NCBI GenBank assembly: GCA_045116915.1
Contig: JBGUMQ010000046.1
Location: forward strand, 1 to 64,000
Direction: 5' to 3'
DNA: 64,000 bases
Source: UBA9732 sp045116915
GTDB lineage: Bacteria; Spirochaetota; Spirochaetia; Sphaerochaetales; Sphaerochaetaceae
The notes beneath the pieces are model-generated. The model made no database searches and had not been told where the DNA came from. It was given only the letters and a program-made list of their open reading frames with translations. A program made the position numbers and the translations under genes. Shown one piece after another: positions 49,293 to 58,555 of the stretch (position 1 is the stretch's first letter; every line of letters begins with the position of its first letter).

Positions 49293-50125
49293 AAGACTTG
49301 GAGAAACTGGTTGGGAAGGTGAAGGAGATCGTCCTCGCCTCCGCGCAATTCACAAAGGTCGATTCCTTCTCGATCGAGGAGAAGGAGGGCGAGTCATGGA
49401 ACATCGTGACTTCTGCCGATGTCGCCGTTCAGGACTACCTCCAGAAGGAGCTTCTGGCCCTGATCCCCGGAGCGGGATTCCAAGGTGAGGAGAACCATCA
49501 GCAGGATATCGCCAAGGAGGTATGCTGGATCGTCGATCCGATCGACGGTACCACGAACTTCGCGCGCGGCATGCAGCAGTCGGGAATCTCCGTGGGACTG
49601 CGCGAGGGATCGGAGCTTGTCCTGGGCGTCGTGTACAACGCCGACCTGGACGACATGTTCTGGGCCACCAAGGGCAACGGAGCCTATCTGAACGGCAAGA
49701 GGATTAACGTCTCCAACAAGGACTTCGCACATTCGATCATCTGCACGGCCATGAGCCTGTACAGGAAGAGCTATGCGAAGATGTGCTCCGATGTGCTTCT
49801 GGAGACATACGGGCAGTGCGCCGATTTTAGGCGTTTCGGCGTGGCGTCGCTCGAGCTGTGCTATCTTGCCGCCGGCAGGGTGGACACTTTCTTCGAGCTC
49901 AGGCTCTTCCCGTGGGATTTCGCCGCCGCGGCGGTCATCCTCAGGGAGGCGGGCGGCATCATCAGCACGATGGTGTGGGACAACGGACCGGCACGGCTTT
50001 CTCCGGACATGATCCTCGACGCACCCAGTCCGATAATCGCGGCCAACAATGAGGAGAACCTGAGGAAGCTCGGTTCGATAATCACGGCCCATATGAAGGA
50101 TTTCGACGCATCGGAATACAAATGA
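49289..50125 (+). CDS. Inositol-monophosphatase family protein (SuhB-like)
   Basis: A 278-aa Mg2+-dependent phosphatase. The ATG at 49289 overlaps the lacZ stop by four bases. Motifs: GEEN (first metal Glu), WIVDPIDGTTNFARG (DPxDGT metal site) and LFPWDFAAAAVILREAGG (WDxAA). The family removes phosphate from inositol phosphate, fructose-1,6-bisphosphate, NADP or sugar phosphates. Coupling to lacZ suggests a sugar-phosphate substrate; the exact one cannot be read. Confidence 0.9.
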   Translation: MKDLEKLVGKVKEIVLASAQFTKVDSFSIEEKEGESWNIVTSADVAVQDYLQKELLALIPGAGFQGEENHQQDIAKEVCWIVDPIDGTTNFARGMQQSGISVGLREGSELVLGVVYNADLDDMFWATKGNGAYLNGKRINVSNKDFAHSIICTAMSLYRKSYAKMCSDVLLETYGQCADFRRFGVASLELCYLAAGRVDTFFELRLFPWDFAAAAVILREAGGIISTMVWDNGPARLSPDMILDAPSPIIAANNEENLRKLGSIITAHMKDFDASEYK

Positions 50126-50147
50126 CGACAAGGCGGGGGTTGCCGTT

Positions 50148-50999
50148 ATGTACAGGATATTAAGCAGGAAAGAGCTCAATCCCACTGTGACCCAGATGGA
50201 GATAGAGGCCCCGCTGGTGGCCGCCAAGGCCAAAGCAGGGCAGTTCATCATCCTCCGTGTCGATGCCGAAGGGGAAAGGATACCCCTCACGATCGCAGGT
50301 ACGGACAAGACGACCGGAGGTGTGAAGATCATCTTCCAGATCGTCGGTTCCACCACGGAGAAACTCAACCACAAGAAGGAGGGCGAGTCCATACAGGACT
50401 TCGCCGGACCTCTCGGAAAACCGACCGAGGTCGAGGGGAAGAAACGCGTCTGCATAGTCGGCGGTGGCGTCGGATGCGCGATCGCACTTCCTGTGGCGCA
50501 GGCCTTCAAGGCTCAGGGCACCGAGGTCGTGAGCATCATCGGGTTCAGAAGCAGGGACCTGCTGATCCTGGAGGACGAGTTCCGCGCCGCATCGAGCTCC
50601 CTGACCGTCATGACCGACGACGGATCCTATGCACGCCACGGCAACGTCACGGTCCCCCTGAAGGAGATGCTCGAAGCCGGTGAGAAGTTCGATGAGATCA
50701 TCACCATCGGACCGCTGATCATGATGAAGTTCGTGACCCTCACGGCAAAACCGTTCGGCGTTCCCGTCACGGTATCCATGAACCCCATCATGATAGACGG
50801 TACCGGGATGTGCGGATGCTGCAGGCTGACGCTAGAACGGGACGGAAAGCGCATCACACGTTTCGCGTGCGTGGACGGTCCCGATTTCAACGGCTATGAG
50901 GTGGATTTCGACGAGGCCATGTCCCGCGGCAGGATGTATTTCCCGTTCGAGCGCAAGGCCCATGAAGAGACATGCAACCTGTTCAGGCAGGCACGGTGA
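50148..50999 (+). CDS. nfnA: NfnA/SudB-type FAD- and NAD-binding ferredoxin reductase subunit
   Basis: A 283-aa cytoplasmic subunit. The FAD-binding barrel (about 1-100, with RIPLTIAG) is followed by an NAD-binding domain (VCIVGGGVGCAIALPVA). The C-terminal GMCGCCRLTL...FACVDGPDF carries four Cys for a [2Fe-2S] cluster, as in dihydroorotate dehydrogenase electron-transfer subunits and NfnA. With the next gene it should form NfnAB, which bifurcates electrons between NADPH, NAD+ and ferredoxin in anaerobes. Twenty-two bases follow the phosphatase gene; fifteen precede nfnB. Confidence 0.9.
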   Translation: MYRILSRKELNPTVTQMEIEAPLVAAKAKAGQFIILRVDAEGERIPLTIAGTDKTTGGVKIIFQIVGSTTEKLNHKKEGESIQDFAGPLGKPTEVEGKKRVCIVGGGVGCAIALPVAQAFKAQGTEVVSIIGFRSRDLLILEDEFRAASSSLTVMTDDGSYARHGNVTVPLKEMLEAGEKFDEIITIGPLIMMKFVTLTAKPFGVPVTVSMNPIMIDGTGMCGCCRLTLERDGKRITRFACVDGPDFNGYEVDFDEAMSRGRMYFPFERKAHEETCNLFRQAR

Positions 51000-51014
51000 C
51001 AGGGGAGGAACGAC

Positions 51015-52418
51015 ATGGCGATGGAACCCAAGAGACATGAGATGCCGGTGCAGGACCCCAAGGTCCGTGCCCACAACTTCGACGAGGTGGCCCTGGGCTA
51101 TTCACACGAGGTGGCCCTTGCCGAGGCACAGCGCTGCCTGCACTGCAGCAACAGGCCCTGTGTCGAAGGCTGCCCCGTAAACATAGCCATCCCCGATTTC
51201 ATCGCATGCCTGAAGAAGGACGACATCGAGGGCGCATACCGCGTGATCAACAGCTCGTCGTCGTTCCCCGCTGTCTGCGGCCGTGTCTGTCCGCAGGAAA
51301 GACAGTGCGAAAGCAAGTGCACCATGGGAATCAAGTTCGAGCCGGTCGGAATCGGCCGCCTGGAGCGCTTTGTCGCCGACTGGCACAACGCCAATTCCAA
51401 GGAGGCCCCGCGTAAGGCTCCTTCCAACGGTCACAGGGTCGCCATCGTCGGTTCCGGTCCTTCCGGCCTGGCATGCGCCGGCGATCTTGTGAAGGCCGGT
51501 TTCCACGTGACGGTTTACGAGGCTCTGCACACGGAAGGCGGGGTTCTCGTGTACGGGATTCCCGAGTTCAGGCTCCCCAAGACGGTCGTTGCCAAGGAAG
51601 TCGATACCCTGAAGCAGCTCGGTGTCGAGTTCGTCACCAATGCCGTCATAGGCAAGACCCTCACTGTGGACGAGCTTTTCGAGCTGGGCAACGAGGCGGT
51701 GTTCATAGGTTCCGGAGCAGGACTTCCGAACTTCATGAACATACCCGGCGAGTCCCTCAAGGGCGTGTATTCGGCCAACGAGTTCCTGACCAGGAGCAAC
51801 CTGATGAAGGCCTACCGCGAGAAGTGCGACACGCCGATCATGAAGGGCGGGAAGGTGGTTGTCGTCGGCGGAGGGAACGTGGCCATGGATGCCGCGCGAA
51901 CCGCGCTCAGACTCGGGGCGGAAAAAGTCCACATTGTCTACAGAAGGTCCATGGAGGAGCTCCCGGCAAGGCTCGAGGAAGTCGAGAACGCACAGGAAGA
52001 GGGCATTGATTTCCAGCTCCTGCGCAATCCCGTCGAGGTCCTGGGATACAACAATCCCGACAACCCGCGTGACGAGAGGAACGGCTTCGTCACCGGAATC
52101 CGCGTCATCAGGATGGAGCTGGGAGAGCCCGATGCCAGGGGCAGACGCAGCCCCGTCCCTGTCGAGGGTTCCGAATACGTAATAGAATGCGACACTGTCG
52201 TCATAGCCATAGGAACATCGCCGAATCCGCTGATCAAGTCCACGACCGACGGTCTTGAGGTCAATGCGCGCGGAGGCATAATCGTCGATGAGAACGGCCT
52301 CACCTCACGCGATCGTGTCTATGCCGGAGGCGATGCGGTCACAGGCGCCGCGACCGTCATCTCGGCAATGGGCGCCGGCAAGAAAGCGGCTGGAGCGATA
52401 ATCGACTTTTTCAGATGA
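51015..52418 (+). CDS. nfnB: NfnB/GltD-type NADPH oxidoreductase subunit
   Basis: A 467-aa iron-sulfur flavoprotein. N-terminal cluster ligands CLHCSNRPCVEGCPV and CGRVCPQERQCESKC are as in glutamate synthase small subunit and NfnB. The FAD fold begins VAIVGSGPSGLACAGDL, the NADPH fold is VVVVGGGNVAMDAARTALRLG, and RVYAGGDAVTG ends the FAD domain. The adjacency to nfnA, and the absence of a glutamate synthase large subunit in the window, favour NfnAB over glutamate synthase. Often annotated gltA in anaerobes. It ends eight bases into the convergent hydrolase gene. Confidence 0.92.
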   Translation: MAMEPKRHEMPVQDPKVRAHNFDEVALGYSHEVALAEAQRCLHCSNRPCVEGCPVNIAIPDFIACLKKDDIEGAYRVINSSSSFPAVCGRVCPQERQCESKCTMGIKFEPVGIGRLERFVADWHNANSKEAPRKAPSNGHRVAIVGSGPSGLACAGDLVKAGFHVTVYEALHTEGGVLVYGIPEFRLPKTVVAKEVDTLKQLGVEFVTNAVIGKTLTVDELFELGNEAVFIGSGAGLPNFMNIPGESLKGVYSANEFLTRSNLMKAYREKCDTPIMKGGKVVVVGGGNVAMDAARTALRLGAEKVHIVYRRSMEELPARLEEVENAQEEGIDFQLLRNPVEVLGYNNPDNPRDERNGFVTGIRVIRMELGEPDARGRRSPVPVEGSEYVIECDTVVIAIGTSPNPLIKSTTDGLEVNARGGIIVDENGLTSRDRVYAGGDAVTGAATVISAMGAGKKAAGAIIDFFR

Positions 52419-53355
52419 TCCCGAATTCCGTCAGGAAGTCCTTCACGACCTGACGGTATTCGTCGGTATGGTCCCAGATGCTCTCTGCATGTTCCGAACC
52501 TTCGTAGAGATGCATCTTTTTCTTGTCTTTCTTGGCATTGAAGACATCGTTAACCATCTCTGTCGGTACGAACGTATCGCTGGCCCCGTGGCAGAACAGC
52601 ATGGGCACGGATGTCTGCGCGACGGCCTTCTCGGGGCATACCTTGTCCATGTCCAGCTTGAAACGCTTCTTCAGTATCAGGCTTCCGACGTTGAGGAACG
52701 GGAAGGACGGCAGGTGCTTCGCCCTCAGGTTGGCCGCCATCTCCTTGCGCATGGACGAGTATCCGCAGTCCTCGACGACGAATGAGAGCCAGGGGATGAG
52801 CGGTGCGGCCAGCATGGCTGTCGCCGAACCCATCGATTCGCCCTGCAGTCCCCAGACCGCATCATCGGGGAAGAACTGCCTGACATATCCCGCAAGGTCC
52901 ACCAGGTCCTGGTGCTCGATAAGGCCCATGGTGCAGTAAAGCCCTTCCTTGTCGCTCTGTCCGTGGTAGCGGTGGTCGAAGGCAACGATGTTGAATCCCA
53001 GTTCCTGGTATATCTTGCCGTAGGTGAGCATGGTGATGTGGTTGCTCGTCCAGCCGTGGCTGAGGATCACGACGCGCTGTCTGCCGTCCGGGAACGACCG
53101 GCCCTCATCGGCACGGATTATCCTGCCGAACAGGTTGTAGCCGCGCGGGCTGCGGAATGTGAATTCCTCGACCTTGTGGTTCTCCAGCACGCTGAGGGGA
53201 TCTATTGAACACTTGTGGATACGCACCTGCTCCCTGGAATACTCGTAGGTATGGGCATTCGGATACACGACGATCTTCGCGAATACGTTCGCGACCACGT
53301 AGACAAGCAAGGCCAGGACCAAAAGGACAGCGGCCACGATGATTGCTGCAACCAT
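52411..53355 (-). CDS. Membrane-anchored alpha/beta hydrolase
   Basis: A 314-aa protein. ATG at 53355 follows CAGGAG at seven bases; longer readings extend through the intergenic region. An N-terminal TM helix (about 3-25) anchors a hydrolase domain that probably faces the periplasm. The oxyanion strand is SHGWTSN, the nucleophile elbow GESMGS, the acidic residue in HGASDTFVP and the catalytic His in EGSEHAES. Similar proteins are called YqkD/BEM46-like; substrate unknown. It is divergent from the PlsC gene and overlaps nfnB's end by eight bases tail to tail. Confidence 0.85.
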   Translation of the reverse strand: MVAAIIVAAVLLVLALLVYVVANVFAKIVVYPNAHTYEYSREQVRIHKCSIDPLSVLENHKVEEFTFRSPRGYNLFGRIIRADEGRSFPDGRQRVVILSHGWTSNHITMLTYGKIYQELGFNIVAFDHRYHGQSDKEGLYCTMGLIEHQDLVDLAGYVRQFFPDDAVWGLQGESMGSATAMLAAPLIPWLSFVVEDCGYSSMRKEMAANLRAKHLPSFPFLNVGSLILKKRFKLDMDKVCPEKAVAQTSVPMLFCHGASDTFVPTEMVNDVFNAKKDKKKMHLYEGSEHAESIWDHTDEYRQVVKDFLTEFGII

Positions 53356-53441
53356 GACAGAACTCCTGTTTCTCCATTCTAAGGGCGTAAAACGATTAAG
53401 TAAACGGCAACTTGTCCGCCGGCGGTACTTTTTTTTATTCC

Positions 53442-53447
53442 TATAAT
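53442..53447 (+). promoter_or_regulatory. -10 box upstream of the PlsC-zinc-ribbon gene, with nearby hairpin
   Basis: Consensus TATAAT at 53442-53447 after a T-rich stretch; no good -35 at the right distance. A small inverted repeat, GACAG-TTTT-CTGTC, lies in the leader at 53465-53478. GGGAGGAG precedes the ATG at 53501. Confidence 0.45.
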
Positions 53448-53500
53448 GTGGGATTATTACATCTGACAGTTTTCTGTCGGAAACGACGGGAGGAGTTGAA

Positions 53501-54700
53501 ATGTCCGGAATGCCTTGGCTCATCAGATTCGCACGGTTCACATATGGAAGGTTCCTGCGTATCGGCGGCAAGGTAAGCCTGCGCAACGACTGCGGGGCGG
53601 ACCTCAAGGCCGGTCCCTATATCTATCTCTTCAACCACGTGGGGATCATGGATCCCGTCATGGTGTCGGCCGTCCTGCCCAGGCACGTCAGATGGGTCGC
53701 CGGAGCATACCTCTTCAAGAACCGTTTCCTCAAGCTGGTCCTGGGGAAGGGATGCGGGGCCATACCCAAGCAGCAGGGCCGCAACGACATCTCCATGGCC
53801 CGCAACATCGGCACGGCCCTGAAGAACGGGGACAACATCGGCCTTTTCCCCGAGGGTACACGCACCTGGGACGGCGAGATGATGCCGATCGTCTACATCG
53901 CGCTTGCCAAGTTCATCAGGCGCTACAATGTCCCGGTTCTGGTCGGACACCTGGAGGGCGGCTACGCGCACCAGCCCAGATGGGCGGATTTCAAGCGCAA
54001 GGGCAAGGTCACGGTGGCGATCAGGCACCACCTCTCCGCCGAGGAACTCCAGACCACTGATGTCGGGGTCATGGCCTCCCGGCTTCAGGAGTACATGCAC
54101 TTCTCCAACGACGAGTGGAAGAGGACCGTGGACTACAGCTACGTCTGCGACAGAAGGGCAGAAGGCCTGCAGAGGCTCCTGTACCTGTGCCCGAAATGCA
54201 ACGCCATAGACAGCCTGGTGACTTCCGGCAACAGGATAAGCTGCCGCAAATGCGGTGCCGTCGCGGAACTGGATGCATGCGACGACCTGGTCTCCACTGA
54301 CATCCCGTTCCATACGCTGCGCGAGTGGCATGAGTGGGAGGCTTCCGAGACCTGCAGGCAGGGAGGCTTCCCCGCAGAAGGCGGTGTCCTGCTCCAGACA
54401 GGCGACGACAACAACGACGGAGAACTGAAAACAATATCCGAGAACATAACCGTACAGCTGAAGGACGATGTCCTTACTGTGGACTGCAACGGCTCCTATG
54501 ATGGAGAAAACCACTACGAGTTGCCTTTGCAGGACATCACATCGCTCGTGCTGAACGCAAAGCAGACGATGGAGCTGTTCTGCGGCAACGTGCTGTACAG
54601 GATCAGGCTCATGAGCGGGGCCAATTCGCTCAAATACCAGGAATTCTACCGCAACTACAGGAACAGCCGTTCCGTGGTCGATGGAAGGGAGAAGAAATGA
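53501..54700 (+). CDS. PlsC-type acyltransferase with C-terminal zinc ribbon
   Basis: A 399-aa protein. Residues about 30-190 are a 1-acylglycerol-3-phosphate acyltransferase domain: FNHVGIMDP (NHx4D catalytic motif) and LFPEGTRTWDG (substrate phosphate binding). Residues about 215-265 form a four-Cys zinc ribbon, CPKCNA...CRKCG, followed by a ~130-residue beta-rich domain. PlsC proteins usually end after the acyltransferase domain, so the ribbon and C-terminal part are additions of unknown purpose, perhaps lipid or nucleic-acid recognition. Its stop overlaps the gltS-like start as ATGA. Confidence 0.85.
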   Translation: MSGMPWLIRFARFTYGRFLRIGGKVSLRNDCGADLKAGPYIYLFNHVGIMDPVMVSAVLPRHVRWVAGAYLFKNRFLKLVLGKGCGAIPKQQGRNDISMARNIGTALKNGDNIGLFPEGTRTWDGEMMPIVYIALAKFIRRYNVPVLVGHLEGGYAHQPRWADFKRKGKVTVAIRHHLSAEELQTTDVGVMASRLQEYMHFSNDEWKRTVDYSYVCDRRAEGLQRLLYLCPKCNAIDSLVTSGNRISCRKCGAVAELDACDDLVSTDIPFHTLREWHEWEASETCRQGGFPAEGGVLLQTGDDNNDGELKTISENITVQLKDDVLTVDCNGSYDGENHYELPLQDITSLVLNAKQTMELFCGNVLYRIRLMSGANSLKYQEFYRNYRNSRSVVDGREKK

Positions 54701-56133
54701 ACTACATCCACAGTGCCCATGATTTCACAATCGTCATACACCTGTGCATCATCTCGTGTGCGCTTCTGCTAGGCTCCACGCTGAGGTCCAAGATCGGATT
54801 CCTCCGCAAGTACCTCATCCCGGCGCCGATGATCGGAGGAGTCTTCCTCTTCCTGTTCTACAACTATCTGGCACCGCGCCTCAATCTGGAGAGCGGAACG
54901 CTGTTCCTGGAGGAACTGATGTTCCACTTGCTGAACATATCGTTCATAGCCATGCAGCTCAGGATCCCGGCCAAGAAGGACAAGGTTCAGAGGAAGGGGA
55001 CCCTGTGGTCCAACGTCACGGCGCTCCTTGCCGAATACGGACTGCAGTGCACCCTGGGACTCCTTGCCGCGGTGCTGATACTCAGGAGCATCCTTCCGGG
55101 ATCGGCCGCTGCCATAGGACTCACCCTCTGCCTCGGATTCGAGCTCGGACCGGGACAGGCCGAATCGATGGCAAAGGTCTGGGAGGGTGCACCCTACAAC
55201 GTGGCGAACGCCGGCGATGTCGGACTGACGATGGCCGCCATCGGATTCGTGATAGGCTCTGTCATCGGAGTCGTCCTCATCAACCGGGCGGCGAAGAAGG
55301 GCTGGCTGAGTGCCGAATATGTGGAGAAGCTCCGAAACAGGAAGACCGGTTCAGGATTCCTCCGCCTCTCCAAGGACAGGGTTCCGACGAGCTACCAGAC
55401 CACGGTCAGCGAGTCCATGGACTCCTTCACGCTGCACATCGCACTGATCTTCGTCGTGTACCTTCTCAGCTTCCTGATAATGGCCGGATTTGAATGGATC
55501 ATCGCAAGATTCGTAGGCGGAAAGGTTCTTGAGGCTGTCCAGGGACTCTGGGGCATCAACTTCGTCATCAGCTCTCTGTGTGCCATCGTGGTGCGCAAGG
55601 GCCTGATTGCAGCCCATGCCGAGCATGTGATAGACAACCAGACCTGCAACAGGATAGACGGAATCGCCGTCGACATCACCGTTGTCGCATGTCTCGGAGC
55701 CATCGAGGTGGCCGCCATCCGCCAGTATTGGATACCCATCCTTGTCCTGACGGCAATCGGTGTCCTTGTCACCTGCTTCATCACTCCGTGGTTCTGCTCA
55801 AGGCTTTTCAAGGATTATTCCTTCATGAGATTCCTGATGGTATTCGGAACCGCCTGCGGAACCCTGCCAACAGCCCTTTCGCTTGTGCGTGTCGTGGATC
55901 CCGACTTCGAGACCCCTGTGGCCCAGGAATATGTGAATTCGATGGGTGTGATATTCGTTCTGGCGCTTCCCATCCTGGCCCTGGTCAACTGGCCGGCGAA
56001 GGGCATGGTGTGGCCGTTCATCGCGATCACGGCGGCATACATCCTGATCGCGTTCGTCCTCTACCTGAAGCTTGCAGGCAAGAGGGCTTTCGCCAAAGGC
56101 GGATACTTCTATATGGAGAAGAAAGAGGACTGA
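54697..56133 (+). CDS. GltS-type sodium/glutamate symporter
   Basis: A 478-aa inner-membrane protein with about eleven to twelve hydrophobic segments. GFELGPGQAESMAKVWE and the paired internal repeats around GDVGLTMAAIGFVIG and AVDITVVACLGAIEVAA resemble the glutamate:Na+ symporter (ESS) family. It is somewhat longer than E. coli GltS (about 400 aa). The ATG at 54697 overlaps the previous stop, so synthesis is coupled to the PlsC-like enzyme, an unexpected partner. An amino-acid ABC importer is convergent 13 bases downstream. Confidence 0.8.
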   Translation: MNYIHSAHDFTIVIHLCIISCALLLGSTLRSKIGFLRKYLIPAPMIGGVFLFLFYNYLAPRLNLESGTLFLEELMFHLLNISFIAMQLRIPAKKDKVQRKGTLWSNVTALLAEYGLQCTLGLLAAVLILRSILPGSAAAIGLTLCLGFELGPGQAESMAKVWEGAPYNVANAGDVGLTMAAIGFVIGSVIGVVLINRAAKKGWLSAEYVEKLRNRKTGSGFLRLSKDRVPTSYQTTVSESMDSFTLHIALIFVVYLLSFLIMAGFEWIIARFVGGKVLEAVQGLWGINFVISSLCAIVVRKGLIAAHAEHVIDNQTCNRIDGIAVDITVVACLGAIEVAAIRQYWIPILVLTAIGVLVTCFITPWFCSRLFKDYSFMRFLMVFGTACGTLPTALSLVRVVDPDFETPVAQEYVNSMGVIFVLALPILALVNWPAKGMVWPFIAITAAYILIAFVLYLKLAGKRAFAKGGYFYMEKKED

Positions 56134-56146
56134 GTCCCCGGGCAGG

Positions 56147-56923
56147 TCAGAGGACCTTGCCCAGGAAGTCCTTGAGTCTGGGACTCTGCGGGTTGTCGAA
56201 GATCTGCTCCGGCGACCCCTGTTCCACGATTTTCCCCGAATCCATGAACACGATCTTGTTACCGACCTCGCGTGCGAAGGCCATCTCGTGTGTGACTACA
56301 ACCATGGTCATTCCGGTCTGGGCCAGCTCCTTCATGACGGAGAGGACCTCTCCGACCATCTCCGGATCCAGCGCCGACGTCGGCTCGTCGAAAAGCATCA
56401 CCTCGGGTTCCATCATCAGTGCGCGTACTATGGCGACACGCTGTTTCTGTCCGCCCGAAAGCTGGATGGGGTAGGCCGATGCCCTGTCTTCCAGGCCGAC
56501 CCTGGCAAGAAGCTTCATGGCTTTCTCCTCGGCTACCTTCCTGTCCATTTTCTTGACCTTGATCGGAGCAAGCGTCATGTTGTCCAGGACCGTCTTGTGG
56601 GGGAACAGGTTGAAATGCTGGAAAACCATCCCCATCCCGCGCCTGTGCACATCGATGCTCTGGCGCACCTTCTTCCCGTTCTCGTCGATATGGTACTTCT
56701 TGGTGATATCCACTCCGTTGAAGACCACTTCTCCGGAAGTGGGGACCTCAAGAAGGTTCAGACATCTGAGGAATGTGGACTTCCCGCTTCCGGAAGGTCC
56801 GATGACAACGACGACATCGCCCTTGTCTATGGAATAGGAGACATCGTCCAGGGCCTTGAGCTCCCCGTTGTAGTAGTATTTGCAAAGGCCGTTGACCCTG
56901 ATTATCTCATCTCTTGTCGCCAC
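56147..56923 (-). CDS. Polar amino-acid ABC importer ATPase (GlnQ type)
   Basis: A 258-aa ATPase: Walker A GPSGSGKST, Q-loop FQHFNLFPHKTV, signature LSGGQKQRVAIVRAL, Walker B VMLFDEPTSALDPE and switch VVVTHEM. Slightly longer than the 240-aa norm because of an insertion near residues 70-85 after the first beta sheet (ITKKYHIDENGKKVRQ). Overlaps the permease gene upstream by 17 bases. Last gene of a three-gene operon (binding protein, permease, ATPase). Confidence 0.93.
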   Translation of the reverse strand: MATRDEIIRVNGLCKYYYNGELKALDDVSYSIDKGDVVVVIGPSGSGKSTFLRCLNLLEVPTSGEVVFNGVDITKKYHIDENGKKVRQSIDVHRRGMGMVFQHFNLFPHKTVLDNMTLAPIKVKKMDRKVAEEKAMKLLARVGLEDRASAYPIQLSGGQKQRVAIVRALMMEPEVMLFDEPTSALDPEMVGEVLSVMKELAQTGMTMVVVTHEMAFAREVGNKIVFMDSGKIVEQGSPEQIFDNPQSPRLKDFLGKVL

Positions 56924-57605
56924 GGCTCATCCTCCTCTCGAAATATGCGATGATCTTGCTGGTCGGGAACGTCAGGCAGAAGTAGACCGCCGTCGCGATC
57001 AGAAGCGGCTCGGCTATCCTGTATGTCGCGCCCTTGGTCGTGGCCACGGCGTACATGATCTCCTGGACACCGATGGTGTAGCAGATGGACGACTCCTTGA
57101 TGATGGTGACGAACTCGTTCGCGATGGCCGGAAGAATGTTCTTGATGGCCTGCGGGAGCACTATCTCCATCAAAGTCTGTCTGGAAGTGAGTCCAAGGGA
57201 CCTCGCGGCCTCGGTCTGTCCATGGTCGATCGACTGGATTCCCGCCCTGATGATCTCGGACAGGTAGGCTCCGGAGTTCATGGAGAGGGCGACCACACCG
57301 GGGAAGAAACGCTCGAACCTGATGAATCCGAACAGCTTGAAGTTCGGCAGGCTGGCTTTTGCGAACACGACATAATAGATGATGAAGAGCTGTACGAGCA
57401 TCGGTGTTGCTCTGAACAGCTCCACATAACAGGTGGCGAACCAGGATAGCGGTTTGATTTTCGACATCCTCATGAGCGCAAGGAACAGCGCGAGGATGAA
57501 GCCGAAAAGAACCGTCAGGGCTGACAGCGACAGAGTGCATATCAGCCCTTCCTTGAACAGTTGAATGTATTGCCAGGTCTTGGCGAATCCTGCTGAAGAG
57601 AACAT
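56907..57605 (-). CDS. Polar amino-acid ABC importer permease (HisM/GlnP type)
   Basis: A 232-aa inner-membrane permease with about five TM helices. YVELFRATPMLVQLF is the typical N-terminal signature and EAARSLGLTSRQTLMEIVLPQA the EAA loop that docks the ATPase. It starts nine bases after the binding-protein gene. A single permease gene implies a homodimeric channel. Confidence 0.93.
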   Translation of the reverse strand: MFSSAGFAKTWQYIQLFKEGLICTLSLSALTVLFGFILALFLALMRMSKIKPLSWFATCYVELFRATPMLVQLFIIYYVVFAKASLPNFKLFGFIRFERFFPGVVALSMNSGAYLSEIIRAGIQSIDHGQTEAARSLGLTSRQTLMEIVLPQAIKNILPAIANEFVTIIKESSICYTIGVQEIMYAVATTKGATYRIAEPLLIATAVYFCLTFPTSKIIAYFERRMSRGDKR

Positions 57606-57614
57606 GGTCCGGCC

Positions 57615-58481
57615 TTAGTCGATAAGACCTTCGATGATGTTTCCGGTAGCCTTCTCGTTTGCCTCGGCGACAAATGCGTTCATGCTGCCGTCGGCAAGTG
57701 CCTGGGCGATTGCCCTGTTGACACCCTCGAGGAGGGCGAAGTTGCCCTTTGCGACTCCGATTGCGGAACCTTCCGTATCATACGGGACATCCAGAACCAG
57801 CTCCAATGAAGGATAGTTCTTCTGGTATGCGCTGGCGACGACTGTCTCGATGTATGCACCTGTCACCTTGCCGGTGATGAGCTCGGCGATGATGTCCGTG
57901 ACCTTCGAGAGTGCGACGATGTCTGCATCCGGTGAATACTTGCCTGCAAGATCCATCTGGATTGATCCGACCTGGGCTGCAACTGAATACTTCTTGTTAT
58001 TGGTATCGTCAAGGCTCTTGAAGAGGCCTGCATTGTCCTTTGTAGTGACGAACGACTGGCCGCCCTCATAGTAGATGTCCGAGAACTCCATGATCTCCGC
58101 TCTGCTGGGATCCGGCGAGTAGCCTGCGATTCCGAGGTCGACGTTCTTGTTCTGGACTTCCATCAGTGTTCCGTCGAAATCCATGGGGATGACCTCGAGC
58201 TTGAGTCCGAGGTAGTCGGCGATGTATTTTGCGAGGCTCATGTCGAAACCTGCGAGTGCGGGTACTCCGTCGTCGCCGATGGAATAGAACTCATACGGTG
58301 CGAAGTCGGGCGATGTCGCGACGGTGAGTGTTCCGGCGCTGATTGTCTTGATTTCTGCCTTGAGCTGGTCGAGTGTCATGGAACTGTAGTCCTTGGTCTC
58401 TGCGGCCTGCTCTGTGGCGGCGCTTGCGAACAGCGGTGTGAAAAGTGCTGCGATCAGAAGAACAATTGCAAGTTTTTTCAT
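57615..58481 (-). CDS. Polar amino-acid binding protein, family 3
   Basis: A 288-aa exported protein. Signal peptide about 1-21 (MKKLAIVLLIAALFTPLFASA); no lipobox Cys, so soluble in the periplasm. LTVATSPDFAPYEF, GFDMSLAKYIADYLGLKLE, DLGIAGYSPDPSR are family-3 signatures. Arg in SPDPSR and Asp in the last lobe are where alpha-amino and carboxylate groups are bound. Ligand class polar amino acids; the individual one is not readable. First gene of the operon, with a leader of about 50 bases. Confidence 0.92.
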   Translation of the reverse strand: MKKLAIVLLIAALFTPLFASAATEQAAETKDYSSMTLDQLKAEIKTISAGTLTVATSPDFAPYEFYSIGDDGVPALAGFDMSLAKYIADYLGLKLEVIPMDFDGTLMEVQNKNVDLGIAGYSPDPSRAEIMEFSDIYYEGGQSFVTTKDNAGLFKSLDDTNNKKYSVAAQVGSIQMDLAGKYSPDADIVALSKVTDIIAELITGKVTGAYIETVVASAYQKNYPSLELVLDVPYDTEGSAIGVAKGNFALLEGVNRAIAQALADGSMNAFVAEANEKATGNIIEGLID

Positions 58482-58528
58482 GTTATTACCTCTTTCTTGT
58501 GATGATATTCCGTTTCATTACCGGGATG

Positions 58529-58555
58529 TGTATAAAAATGCATTCCCGTTGTCAA
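58529..58555 (-). promoter_or_regulatory. Promoter of the amino-acid ABC operon
   Basis: On the minus strand TTGACA (complement of 58550-58555) and TATACA (complement of 58529-58534), with a short 15-base spacer. It is followed by about 48 bases of leader and AAGAAAGAGG before the ATG. Confidence 0.5.

Noticed and set aside
51015..52418. Glutamate synthase small subunit (gltD)
   Set aside because: The sequence fits, but the adjacent FAD/[2Fe-2S] subunit and absence of a large subunit nearby favour NfnB.
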